From CALMZN01 sp964443785 (GTDB lineage: Bacteria; Patescibacteriota; Patescibacteriia; UBA1558; GWA2-36-10), in the NCBI GenBank assembly GCA_964443785.1, contig CAYUER010000012.1:1-23787 (forward strand): a stretch of DNA of 23,787 bases, written 5' to 3'. The notes below the pieces were generated by a model. That model saw only the letters and a list, made by a program, of their open reading frames with translations, did not search any database and was not told the DNA's origin. Of this stretch, positions 14,137 through 22,064 are shown in pieces. Position 1 is the stretch's first letter, and each line of letters begins with the position of its first letter. The position numbers and the translations under genes are program-made.

Positions 14137-14841
14137 ATGGAAATGCTCGGTCGTATCGTCAAGAAGCTCGTGGAGCTCCCGGCGGAAAAGCTGGGCTTGC
14201 TCTATGACCTTCTGGAGAAGCTGACTAGCTCCTCAAGTCAGCAGTGGTGGCACGAGCTGGCTAAGTTCTTGCGTCGCGAAAATCCTTTTGTCATCAAAGA
14301 CGTCAGCGACGAATGGAATGATTTTTATCGCAAGTACTTCCGATTCTCGTTGGATTTTTCTGGTGTTTACATCCCAGTCAATTCTGGCGGATTTGACCGT
14401 GTCATCTTCATCCCCAAGGGCTTGAAGTTGAGTCATGTACTCAAGGCCATCCGCGAGCAGTTCCCGGCTTGGAGCTACACTGACGGTTTAGATAAGGACA
14501 TCATCGAAAATGTCCGCCGGTCTGATCACAACTACGCTATTCGTCTGCGCGAGCGGGTGGAGGCCGACGAGGAGCTAAAAAGCGTGTCGGCTAATCGGTT
14601 GAAAAAAGAGAATGTCAACTGTGTGACTCTGCTCGAACGGCTGGTGCTGGAGCTCAAGTACTTCAGCGAAACTGGTCAACACCTGGATGCCCAGAACTGG
14701 ACTCTGTGTTCCGGTTCGCGCAACCGCGCTGGCTGCGTGCCGTGTGTACGCTGGAATGCTGGTGGCGGTGAGCTCAGAGTCAGCTGGTACGATACCGATA
14801 ATGCCCTTGGCCACATTCGCGCCCGTCAGGCAGTTTCCTAG
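14137..14841 (+). CDS. Orphan 234-aa protein of foreign-looking composition, variable-looking C-terminus
   Basis: Not assigned to a known function. The N-terminus is helical and amphipathic (IVKKLVELPAEKLGLLYDLL); the middle has FDRVIFIPKGLKLSHVLKAI and a charged helix ending LLERLVLELKYF; the last ~45 residues are Cys, Trp, Arg and Gly-rich (WTLCSGSRNRAGCVP, VSWYDTDNALGHIRAR). No signal peptide or membrane segment. Codons favour CTC/CTG, GAG, AAG and CGC, visibly more G+C-rich than the flanking genes, which use TTG, GAA and AAA. I recall similar paralogous proteins with a variable C-terminal segment in CPR genomes, but this is memory, not a search. It has its own promoter, strong Shine-Dalgarno sequence, structured 3' UTR and terminator: a stand-alone cassette, possibly acquired. 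Confidence 0.85.
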   Translation: MEMLGRIVKKLVELPAEKLGLLYDLLEKLTSSSSQQWWHELAKFLRRENPFVIKDVSDEWNDFYRKYFRFSLDFSGVYIPVNSGGFDRVIFIPKGLKLSHVLKAIREQFPAWSYTDGLDKDIIENVRRSDHNYAIRLRERVEADEELKSVSANRLKKENVNCVTLLERLVLELKYFSETGQHLDAQNWTLCSGSRNRAGCVPCVRWNAGGGELRVSWYDTDNALGHIRARQAVS

Positions 14842-14843
14842 CC

Positions 14844-14910
14844 TTGCCGAAGCTCCGTCAGGAGCGAGGGCAGATTAACACTTTCAAATTCACCTCTAAT
14901 CCTTGAGGTG
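14844..14910 (+). other. Structured 3' UTR of the orphan gene
   Basis: Two hairpins follow the stop codon: GCTCC-GTCA-GGAGC (14852-14865) extended by TTGCC/GGCAG, and CACCTC/GAGGTG (14891-14896 with 14905-14910). Neither has a T-tract; termination is at the next hairpin. They could stabilise the mRNA. Confidence 0.55.
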
Positions 14911-14929
14911 AGGCAGGAGTGTGCGACCC

Positions 14930-14980
14930 AAAGCCCCGTGTGTGTCGATTCGTTTGACGACGCGGGGCTTTTTCTTTTTT
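14930..14980 (+). terminator. Strong intrinsic terminator of the orphan gene
   Basis: Stem AAAGCCCCG/CGGGGCTTT (14930-14938 with 14963-14971) with inner GTCG/CGAC pairing, followed by the T-rich run ending at 14980. Confidence 0.9.
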
Positions 14981-14991
14981 AGGAAAATAAA

Positions 14992-15062
14992 ATACCCCCT
15001 CTCGTTCTCCCCCTAACTTAGGGGGAGATGTCTCGAGCGAAGTCGAGAGACAGAGGGGGTAT
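14992..15062. repeat. Second three-way-junction palindromic element
   Basis: The outer stem ATACCCCCTCT/AGAGGGGGTAT (14992-15002 with 15052-15062, 11 bp perfect) encloses two hairpins: TCTCCCCCTA/TAGGGGGAGA around a 3-nt loop (15006-15028) and TCTCGA-GCGAAG-TCGAGA (15031-15048). The fold matches that of the 5598-5660 element although the sequence differs. It lies between the ends of the orphan gene and the convergent tig, without a T-tract. G+C-rich hairpins of this type occur as intergenic repeats in many bacteria. Confidence 0.75.
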
Positions 15063-15074
15063 AAAACATTAATA

Positions 15075-16355
15075 TTATTTTATAATTTTTTCAGCAATAA
15101 ATTTAATCACTTTTTGGTTAGTCAGGACATTAGCCAGATATTGCCAATTATCGTGAGAGTTGATTTGCTTTAAAGATTCAGGGTCATCCTTATACATTTT
15201 TTTCTGCTTCTCTATTTCCGCTTTGACCTCTCCTTCTTCCGGCTTGATCTCGTGATCTTTGGCTAGCTGTTTGAGAACTAGAGCAGCCTTGATGCGCTCG
15301 ATAGCTTGAGCACGGAAGTCAGTGTGCAAGTCATCATGAGTTTTGTTGATGGATTTGAGGTAGCCAGCTAGGTCTAGACCTTGGCCATTGACGCTGTGTT
15401 CTAGCTCGTGAATCATTTTATGTATTTCGCTGTCGATCAGCATTTCTGGCAGCTCAGATACAGTGGTGATTTTGACTATTTCTTGGATGGCTTCGGATTC
15501 TACTCTTTGCAATTCTTTGTTTTCCTTGTCTTTTTGAATGTTATTTTTTAGCTGTTCTTTGAGTTGTTCGAGAGTTTCAAAACCGACATTTTTGGCTAGC
15601 TCATCACTGAGCTCTGGTTTTTGTCTTTCGTAAACATTGACTACTTTGACATGAAAGTCAGCTAATTTGCCAGCCAAGTTTTTTTGAAAATATTTTTCGG
15701 GAAATTGTAGGGAAAAATCAATTTCTTGATCTTTTTTGAGGCCAATTAATTTGTCTTCAAAACCAGGTATCATATTACCCTCACCGACAATGACTGGGTA
15801 TTTGTAGCTAGTGCCACCTTCGATGGCAACCTTGTCCATAGTGCCGGCAAAATCAATTTCTGCTTTGTCGCCTTTTTGGATAGCGCGATCAGTGATGACT
15901 TCTTTGACATTGAGATTTTGGATTTGCTCTAGAGTTTTGGCTATGTCCTCAGCAGTGACGCTAGCATCTTTTTTACTGATTTGTATTTTTTGCCAATCAC
16001 CAATAGTGACGGTGGGCAAAAGATTGACTATCGCCTTGTAGACAATCGGATTTTGAGGAGCGAGTTTGTCAACGCTGATTTTGGGTTGGCCAACGGCTTC
16101 AATTTTTTCATCAGTGATAGCTTGGTAGTAGCTTTGAGTGATGACCTCATCCAAAGCCTCTTGGTAAAGAGCCATTTCACCAAATTGATTTTTGGCCATT
16201 TCAAAAGGCACCTTACCAGGGCGAAAACCTGGTACTTTATTTTTTTGGCTGAGTCTATTGGCGGCCGAGCGTAGATGTTTATCAAGTTCAGCTACTTCGA
16301 CAGTGATAGTCAATTCAACCTGACCTTTTTCTAGCGATTTTTTAGTTATTTGCAT
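15075..16355 (-). CDS. tig: Trigger factor chaperone
   Basis: Ribosome-bound chaperone and peptidyl-prolyl isomerase that meets nascent chains at the exit tunnel. The 426-aa length is standard. The N-terminal ribosome-docking domain carries the signature GFRPGKVP at 43-50. The FKBP-like PPIase domain (about 150-240) follows, with AEIDFAGTMD and PGFEDKLIGLKKDQEIDFSL. The C-terminal helical arms are long and charged (ELPEMLIDSEIHKMIHELEH). It has its own strong promoter, divergent from pilB, and is monocistronic, ending against the palindromic element. Confidence 0.97.
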   Translation of the reverse strand: MQITKKSLEKGQVELTITVEVAELDKHLRSAANRLSQKNKVPGFRPGKVPFEMAKNQFGEMALYQEALDEVITQSYYQAITDEKIEAVGQPKISVDKLAPQNPIVYKAIVNLLPTVTIGDWQKIQISKKDASVTAEDIAKTLEQIQNLNVKEVITDRAIQKGDKAEIDFAGTMDKVAIEGGTSYKYPVIVGEGNMIPGFEDKLIGLKKDQEIDFSLQFPEKYFQKNLAGKLADFHVKVVNVYERQKPELSDELAKNVGFETLEQLKEQLKNNIQKDKENKELQRVESEAIQEIVKITTVSELPEMLIDSEIHKMIHELEHSVNGQGLDLAGYLKSINKTHDDLHTDFRAQAIERIKAALVLKQLAKDHEIKPEEGEVKAEIEKQKKMYKDDPESLKQINSHDNWQYLANVLTNQKVIKFIAEKIIK

Positions 16356-16384
16356 AGCGATATTATCTATTGATTAGCTGGCGT

Positions 16385-16413
16385 ATTATAATGGAAAATA
16401 GCTTTCTAGTCAA
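16385..16413 (-). promoter_or_regulatory. Promoter of tig
   Basis: Minus strand: TTGACT (16413-16408), 17-nt spacer, TATAAT (16390-16385). Near-consensus, 29 nt upstream of the tig ATG. Confidence 0.8.
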
Positions 16414-16448
16414 TGCAGTAAATGATAAGTAATAAAAAATATTTTACT

Positions 16449-16476
16449 TTGTTTTTTGATGAAAAAATGTTATAAT
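16449..16476 (+). promoter_or_regulatory. Promoter of the pilus operon
   Basis: Extended -10 TGTTATAAT (16468-16476), with a weak -35 TTGTTT at 16449-16454 (16-nt spacer). The leader to the pilB ATG is about 43 nt, A+T-rich. Divergent from the tig promoter. Confidence 0.6.
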
Positions 16477-16525
16477 AACTATAAATATAAATAAATTTTT
16501 AGGATAATTTTTTCTTTCATAAAAT

Positions 16526-18256
16526 ATGGCATTGACTTTACCAATTGCACCAGAAGAACTCAAGGATATTCTGATAAAATCAGGAGTGATTAAGGACAAG
16601 GATTGGACTGACGCTGAGAAAAGAGCGCAAAGACGTCGTCGTGGTGTCGAGGAGATTTTGATTGAGCGCGGATTTTTTAATGAAAAATATTTATACGAGA
16701 TTATTGGTGATGCTTTGAAGGTGCCCTTTGTCAATTTACGCAAACGCAAGCTTGATCAAAATGCTTTGGCTGAGATTGACCCACAAGTAGCCCAAGAAGC
16801 ACAGGCTATACCTTTTGCCATTGACGGCCAAAATTTAAAAGTTGCTTTTGTCGATCCTAGAAATCCCGAATCAGTGCAGCTGGTCAAGCAGTCCACCAGC
16901 AAGGCCATCATGCCTTTTATGACTAGTCATAAAAATTTTCGTTTTGCCTCTCGTCTTTATCAGAGAAATATTGAAGAAGAGATTTACGATATTATCAATA
17001 CTAAGATCAAGTCCAAAGATGGTGAGACCACGGAAACAGATGTGCCTATTATCAAAATTGTAGACGCGGTCATGGAGTATGCTATGTTTGAGCAGGCTTC
17101 GGATGTACACATTGAGGCTTTGCCCGATGCCGTGGTGGTCAGATTCAGAGTCGATGGTGATTTGCATGATGTTGTAGAGCTGCCAGCTACGATCCACAAT
17201 GCTTTGGTGGCTCGTATCAAAATATTAGCTAACTTGCGTATTGATGAGCATCGCGTACCACAAGATGGTCGTTTTTCTTTTAAGATTGAAGAGGAGGAGG
17301 AGTCAGTGCGCGTCTCTATTATTCCAGCTTTTTATGGTGAAAAAGTGGTCATGCGCTTGATGACTGACGAAGCGCAAAATATGAATCTAGAAGAGATTGG
17401 CTTTTCAGAGCAAAATACTGCTATCATGAAAAAGCAGTTAGAGAAGCCTTTTGGTATGATCCTAGTAGTCGGTCCGACTGGCTCAGGTAAGACGACTACT
17501 CTTTATGCTGTTCTTAATATGCTCAATACAGAGGAGGTCAATATCTGTACCATCGAAGATCCGATTGAATATGGAGTGCACCGAGTCAATCAGACTCAGG
17601 TCAATACTCAGGCGGGTTATACTTTTGCTAGTGGTCTACGCTCTTTGCTCAGGCAAGATCCTGATGTGATCATGATCGGAGAGATTCGTGACAAAGAAAC
17701 AGCTCAAATTGCTGTGCGCGCCGCTTTGACTGGCCACTTGGTCTTGTCTACTTTGCATACCAACAACTCAGCTGGTGCTCCGCCTAGATTGCTGGATATG
17801 GATGTTGAGCCATTTTTAGTTTCTTCTACTCTGAATATTGTCATTGCCCAGAGGTTGGTGCGTCGTATTTGTTTGGATTGCATATTTAGTTTCAAGCTTT
17901 CGGCTGAAGAGCTCAAGAGCTTGGCCAAAGAATTTGATTTGGAAAATATGCTAGCTAGATTCAAGAGTCAGGGCTTGGTAGATGCCAAGGTCCAGACTTT
18001 TGGTGAGTTGACTTTTTATCGTGGCAAGGGTTGCTCTCGTTGTCATCAATCTGGCTATTCCAAGAGAGTCAGTGTTTTGGAATTATTACAAAACACTGAA
18101 GCTGTCCAAAAGTGCATAGTGCGCAATGCTTCGTCCAATGAGATACAAAAAGTAGCCATGGAAGAGGGTATGATCACCATCTTTGAAGACGGCATGCAAA
18201 AAGCGCTACTGGGTGTCACGACTATTGAAGAGGTTTTGCGCATCAAGAGGGAGTAG
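16526..18256 (+). CDS. pilB: Type IV pilus extension ATPase (PilB/GspE family)
   Basis: Hexameric cytoplasmic motor that powers pilin polymerisation. The 576-aa protein has the GspE N-terminal domain (about 20-150) and the T2SSE ATPase core: Walker A GPTGSGKT at 316-323, Asp-box ICTIEDPIEY, Walker B DPDVIMIGEIRD with Glu386, His-box LTGHLVLSTLHTN, and the zinc tetracysteine pairs Cys449/Cys452 and Cys503/Cys506 that mark PilB/GspE and are absent from PilT. First gene of the operon; pilC follows after 75 nt. No retraction ATPase PilT is in the window. Confidence 0.97.
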   Translation: MALTLPIAPEELKDILIKSGVIKDKDWTDAEKRAQRRRRGVEEILIERGFFNEKYLYEIIGDALKVPFVNLRKRKLDQNALAEIDPQVAQEAQAIPFAIDGQNLKVAFVDPRNPESVQLVKQSTSKAIMPFMTSHKNFRFASRLYQRNIEEEIYDIINTKIKSKDGETTETDVPIIKIVDAVMEYAMFEQASDVHIEALPDAVVVRFRVDGDLHDVVELPATIHNALVARIKILANLRIDEHRVPQDGRFSFKIEEEEESVRVSIIPAFYGEKVVMRLMTDEAQNMNLEEIGFSEQNTAIMKKQLEKPFGMILVVGPTGSGKTTTLYAVLNMLNTEEVNICTIEDPIEYGVHRVNQTQVNTQAGYTFASGLRSLLRQDPDVIMIGEIRDKETAQIAVRAALTGHLVLSTLHTNNSAGAPPRLLDMDVEPFLVSSTLNIVIAQRLVRRICLDCIFSFKLSAEELKSLAKEFDLENMLARFKSQGLVDAKVQTFGELTFYRGKGCSRCHQSGYSKRVSVLELLQNTEAVQKCIVRNASSNEIQKVAMEEGMITIFEDGMQKALLGVTTIEEVLRIKRE

Positions 18257-18331
18257 TCAATCAATTTGGCTATATAAAATTTTTTAAAACAAACAAAAAT
18301 ATAATTACAAAAATTTATTTTATAATCTAAG

Positions 18332-19534
18332 ATGGAATATTTAGACATCAAACACCACAAAATAGACGATACTGGCAAAACTAAAACAAAAATCAAACCG
18401 GAATTAGCCAAAAAACTCAAAGATATCCCAGATAAAAATAAGCAGAAAGAGACCAAGAAAAATAAGGTTCATAAAAAAAGATTTTTGTTTGGTCGAGTCA
18501 GTTCGGCCGATCAAATGTTGTTGCTAGACAATCTTTCTACTATGATCAAGGCTGGTTTGGCTTTGGCTCCAGCTCTCAAAACCATCAGCAATGAAATCAA
18601 AAATAAATATTTTCGCAATATTTTAAATCATATTTATGACACGATTGAAAATGGTCAATCTTTGTCAGAAAGTATGAAACATTACCCCAAAGTTTTTCCA
18701 GAGATGATTGTGTCAGCTGTAGAGGTAGGTGAAAATACCGGCGCCCTATCAGAGTCATTGGGGCACTTGGCGAGCATCATCAAGTCACAGCGAAAGCTCA
18801 GAGCCAAAGTGGTCGGTGCTTTGATTTATCCCTGTGTGGTTATTTTGGCTATGATTGGCGTCAGCTTCTTTTTGGCTTTTTTTGTCTTTCCACAGTTGAT
18901 TGAAGTTTTTGCAGAAGCGGATGTGCAGCTGCCTTTTATTTTATTATCAGTACAGTGGCTCTTGTGGGCGACCAAATATTATTATTGGTATTTTATTGGT
19001 GGAGCTGTAGCCTTGATATTATTGATAGTAATGTTGTCGCGCATTGGGGCTGTGCGCTTGGCGTGGCATAAATTTGTTTTGAAAATTCCTTTTGTCGGCA
19101 GTCTGATTAGAGAATTGTGCATGTCTCGCTTTGCTGGTAATTTACACGCTTTGTTGGCAGCTGGTTTGTCTATAGTAAAGTGCTTGGATATAGTCGCCAA
19201 GACAGTACCAAATCTGTATTATCGTCAGGAAATTTTTAAAATGGCAACGGAGCTTGAAAAAGGAAAATCCTTATCAGCTGCCATGTCCGAGAGACCACAT
19301 TTATTTTCCTCTTTATCTATTCAGCTTTGTCATGTGGGTGAAGAAACCGGTGAGCTGGAAAATATTTTGATCAAGATAGAGGAGTATTATGAAGAGCGGG
19401 TCAACAATGTCTTGGCCAATTTATCAACTATTATTGAGCCAGTTTTACTTGTCTTGGTTGGCGTGGCGGTAGGCTTTATTGCTCTGTCAGTTATTTCGCC
19501 AATGTATGAATTGACTCAGAGTTTTTCAGAATAA
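18332..19534 (+). CDS. pilC: Type IV pilus inner-membrane platform protein (PilC/GspF family)
   Basis: Membrane platform that couples PilB to pilin assembly. The 400-aa protein has a charged Lys-rich N-terminal extension (about 1-50), then two GspF repeats. The first starts near ADQMLLLDNLSTMIKAGLAL and the second near MSRFAGNLHALLAAGLSIV; each has the VGEETG-like signature (VGENTGALSE, VGEETGELEN). Three membrane segments lie at about 160-190, 216-236 and 363-390, as expected. A TATAAT at 18321-18326, only 5 nt before the ATG, could give a leaderless mRNA but lacks a -35, so co-transcription with pilB is more likely. One nt separates the stop from the next gene. Confidence 0.96.
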   Translation: MEYLDIKHHKIDDTGKTKTKIKPELAKKLKDIPDKNKQKETKKNKVHKKRFLFGRVSSADQMLLLDNLSTMIKAGLALAPALKTISNEIKNKYFRNILNHIYDTIENGQSLSESMKHYPKVFPEMIVSAVEVGENTGALSESLGHLASIIKSQRKLRAKVVGALIYPCVVILAMIGVSFFLAFFVFPQLIEVFAEADVQLPFILLSVQWLLWATKYYYWYFIGGAVALILLIVMLSRIGAVRLAWHKFVLKIPFVGSLIRELCMSRFAGNLHALLAAGLSIVKCLDIVAKTVPNLYYRQEIFKMATELEKGKSLSAAMSERPHLFSSLSIQLCHVGEETGELENILIKIEEYYEERVNNVLANLSTIIEPVLLVLVGVAVGFIALSVISPMYELTQSFSE

Positions 19535-19535
19535 A

Positions 19536-20009
19536 ATGTCACAAAAAAGAGCAGGCTTAACTTATATAGAATTACTGGTCGTCTTGGGGCTTTTTGCTTT
19601 GATTTCTGTTTTGAGCTTTTCTTCTTATGCTCGTTGGCAACAAGAAGTGACACTAGTAAATTCTACCGATGAATTAAAAAGTGCTATTTCTCTAGCTCAG
19701 GCCAAAGCGATTGCGGCAGCTGACAATAAAAATTGGGGAGTGCACTTGGAGATAGATCGTTATGTTATTTTTTCGGGATCTTTTTATGATGATGCCAATC
19801 CGGATAATAAAATAAAAAATTTGAGAGGAGTACAGATTGTTAGCCCGGACACTGCTCTAGCCGATGGCGCTGGTGGCTATGCAGCTGACCTAGTTTTTAG
19901 TAAATACACTGGCCAGACAGTCAACATTGGCCAGATCACGGTCGTGGCCAACACGGATAATAGCAAAAACAAAGTAATCACTATTCAAAATAATGGTCAA
20001 ATCAACTAA
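19536..20009 (+). CDS. Minor pseudopilin, GspH/FimT-like
   Basis: 157 aa with a type III prepilin signal: short leader MSQKRAG, then LTYIELLVVLGLFAL. Cleavage is expected after Gly7, with Leu at +1 (usually Phe) and the conserved Glu at +5 (residue 12) for membrane registration. The globular part (about 35-157) is a small soluble domain with LAQAKAIAAADNKNWGVHLE, which resembles GspH/FimT proteins. It starts 1 nt after pilC and its last 17 nt overlap the start of the next pilin gene, so all are translationally coupled. By position it corresponds to fimT/fimU of minor-pilin operons. Confidence 0.88.
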   Translation: MSQKRAGLTYIELLVVLGLFALISVLSFSSYARWQQEVTLVNSTDELKSAISLAQAKAIAAADNKNWGVHLEIDRYVIFSGSFYDDANPDNKIKNLRGVQIVSPDTALADGAGGYAADLVFSKYTGQTVNIGQITVVANTDNSKNKVITIQNNGQIN

Positions 20010-21918
20010 AAAACAAAAAAAAGGATTTTCTATTATTGAGCTGTTGATTGCTATTGCTTTTATTGCAGTGATTATTGTCAGTATTTTTACTATTAGCCAG
20101 TTCAATGGACAGGTACGCAAAATCAATGATGAGCGCACTCAAGCTTTGTATTATGCGGTCGAGGGTATTGAGGCAGCCAAGTTGATGACTTGGGATCAGC
20201 TGACGAGCGGCGATTGGCACTTTACAAAAAATGGAAATGTTTGGGATATAGCCGCGGGCGGGGAATTGATTAATGCTAAATATACCAGAACAATCAATGT
20301 CAGCTCAGTTGCTCGTCAATCTAGCTATCAGGGTAATGTCTATGGTGATATAGCAGCCAGTGGCTCATCTGATCCAGATACAAAAAAAGTTGTAGTCACT
20401 ATTGATTGGCTGAGTAAGACTGGAGTCAACAAACAAGAAAAATTAGAAACTTATATTCATCGTTTTCAAGCTAATCGTTGGCAGCAAAATGATTGGGTGG
20501 GTGGAGCTGGTCAGAGCGCCTGGTCTGATGCCAGCAAATTTTATGATAAAAATACCGGCACAGATGTGACTATTCCTGGTATTGCGACTTTGATTGCCGG
20601 TACTTTGAATTGGAATATAGCGACTACCACCGCTGTTTATGATGCGCCTGGCTCATCTGATAACAACGATGTTTTTCAGATTAATAATGTGGCCTACTTA
20701 GTCACGGAAAATAATACTACATCTCCTGGTTCAGAGTTTTATATCTTGGATGTAGCGGGTATTACTTTTCCACCGCTTGATAATCCACCAGTGCTGGGTC
20801 AATACAATGTCGGAGCTGGCGTGACCTCAGTAGTGGTCCAAGGCAACTATGCTTATTTGACTACGCGTGATGATAGTTATGAATTTCAAGTTTTTAATAT
20901 ATCTAATCCGGCTAGTCCCCAAAGAGTCGCTCGTCTTAATTTGAGTGGTAGTAGCGACGCTCTGGATGTAGTGGTCAACTCTAATCAGGCTTACATTGCT
21001 CAGGGGTCGACAGTCTATGCCTACAACATCACTAATCCCAATAGCCCCCAACAACTAGATACCTTGAGTGTTGGCGCCACAGCCAATGAAATTTTTGTGA
21101 ATGAAAATTATCTTTATGTCGCGACCAATGATTCGACCAAGGAATTGCAGGTGGTTGATATCACTAATCCAGCTAATATTTTTTTGGCTGGACAATACAA
21201 TTTGACTGGTTCACTCCAAGCTACTGATATAAAAGTGCGTGGCGATAGAGTCTATGTTTCTACTCGTAGCAATAGTGGTGCTGAGCTATATATTATCAAT
21301 TTTGAAGATATCGCTAATCCAGTTTTGATGGGCTACTATGAGGTAGGTGCTGATATTTATTCTTTTGCCTTAGTGGGACCATATGCTCTGCTGGGTACAG
21401 CCTTGTCATCAGAAGAGTTGCGAGTGGTAGATATCAGCTACCCAGCAACGGTCAAACCTATTTCTAGTTTTGACCTCACTGGCTATATCTATGGCATGAC
21501 GGCTAATTGCTCCAATATTTATGCAGGCACTACGGGTAATAATCAAGAATTTTTTGTAGTATCAACTCTAGTGACAAATTGTGATTATGCTTCTTCTGGC
21601 TATATAGAATCTTCTACTCTAGATACGGGCAGCGCTCATGTTGCTTACAATTGGATCAAGTGGACAGGCACAGCGCCAGTCAATACAGCCGTCAAATTCC
21701 AGATAGCCACCAGTGAAAACGAAGCTGGTCCTTGGATCTACCTAGGTCCAGACGGTACGGTAAATAGTTTTTATACCAATGGCGCTGGCGAATTGATAAA
21801 CTATAATGTGAATTTAAATAAGAGATATATTCGTTATAAATTATTTTTAGAAAATAATAATAGCTTGCAGCCACCGACACTAGAGGAGGTGATCATAAGC
21901 TATTCTGTGTACCCATGA
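19993..21918 (+). CDS. PilV-like minor pilin fused to a seven-repeat beta-propeller
   Basis: 641 aa. The N-terminus is a canonical prepilin: basic leader ending KKQKKG, then FSIIELLIAIAFIAVIIV with Glu at +5. Residues ~35-220 form a pilin-like linker region. Residues ~226-525 hold about seven repeats of roughly 43 aa of the LVIVD type, each with a motif like LQVVDITNPANI followed by YNLTGS and then NYLYVAT, expected to fold as a propeller. The C-terminal ~115 residues (from about IESSTLDTG) look like a separate beta-sandwich. It would be anchored in the fibre or tip by its N-terminal helix and display the propeller outside. It overlaps the upstream gene by 17 nt; its TGA overlaps an ATG (ATGA) that starts the broken frame of the next pilin. 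Confidence 0.88.
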   Translation: MVKSTKKQKKGFSIIELLIAIAFIAVIIVSIFTISQFNGQVRKINDERTQALYYAVEGIEAAKLMTWDQLTSGDWHFTKNGNVWDIAAGGELINAKYTRTINVSSVARQSSYQGNVYGDIAASGSSDPDTKKVVVTIDWLSKTGVNKQEKLETYIHRFQANRWQQNDWVGGAGQSAWSDASKFYDKNTGTDVTIPGIATLIAGTLNWNIATTTAVYDAPGSSDNNDVFQINNVAYLVTENNTTSPGSEFYILDVAGITFPPLDNPPVLGQYNVGAGVTSVVVQGNYAYLTTRDDSYEFQVFNISNPASPQRVARLNLSGSSDALDVVVNSNQAYIAQGSTVYAYNITNPNSPQQLDTLSVGATANEIFVNENYLYVATNDSTKELQVVDITNPANIFLAGQYNLTGSLQATDIKVRGDRVYVSTRSNSGAELYIINFEDIANPVLMGYYEVGADIYSFALVGPYALLGTALSSEELRVVDISYPATVKPISSFDLTGYIYGMTANCSNIYAGTTGNNQEFFVVSTLVTNCDYASSGYIESSTLDTGSAHVAYNWIKWTGTAPVNTAVKFQIATSENEAGPWIYLGPDGTVNSFYTNGAGELINYNVNLNKRYIRYKLFLENNNSLQPPTLEEVIISYSVYP

Positions 21919-21983
21919 GAGATAATTTTATAAAAAATAAAAAAGGTTTTACCCAGTTAGAGAAGCTCAAATTTTTTGCTTAA
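21915..21983 (+). pseudogene. Severed 5' end of the PilW-like prepilin gene
   Basis: The ATG is in ATGA overlap with the upstream stop and encodes MRDNFIKNKKG-FTQLE, a classic prepilin leader and cleavage motif, then runs to TAA after 22 codons. Joining its first 13 codons to base 22070 (CTA GTA GAA) gives KKG-FTLVETLV in frame with the 190-aa gene. It is therefore the original start, cut off by the insertion at 21951-22064. Confidence 0.8.
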
Positions 21984-22064
21984 ATTTTTAATTAAAAATG
22001 TTTAATATTACAAAAAAAATAATTAGTAGAAAAAATAGAGGTCTAAGTACTTCTCTAACTGGGT
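21951..22064. mobile_element. Miniature inverted-repeat element (MITE-like) inside a prepilin gene
   Basis: Perfect 15-bp terminal inverted repeats: ACCCAGTTAGAGAAG (21951-21965) and CTTCTCTAACTGGGT (22050-22064), 84 bp of A+T-rich non-coding interior. Flanking sequence is duplicated: TTTACCC at 21948-21954 and 22064-22070, or within the longer match GGTTTTACCC/GGGTTTACCC. Boundaries are ambiguous (114 bp with a TT target copy, or 109 bp with a 7-bp copy), but either removes 116 bp and restores the same reading frame. The interior has a 16-bp palindrome (21984-21999) abutting the new start codon. No transposase, so it would be moved in trans. Confidence 0.75.

Noticed and set aside
15811..16285. 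Open frames opposite or overlapping trigger factor (76-97 aa)
   Set aside because: They lie wholly within tig, with no signals of their own; tig has an unambiguous domain structure.
21951..22064. Phase-variable invertible switch between the 15-bp inverted repeats
   Set aside because: Flipping the segment leaves the 21915 frame ending in an early stop and does not join it to the pilin. Excision with one target copy restores the gene exactly, so insertion explains the data better.
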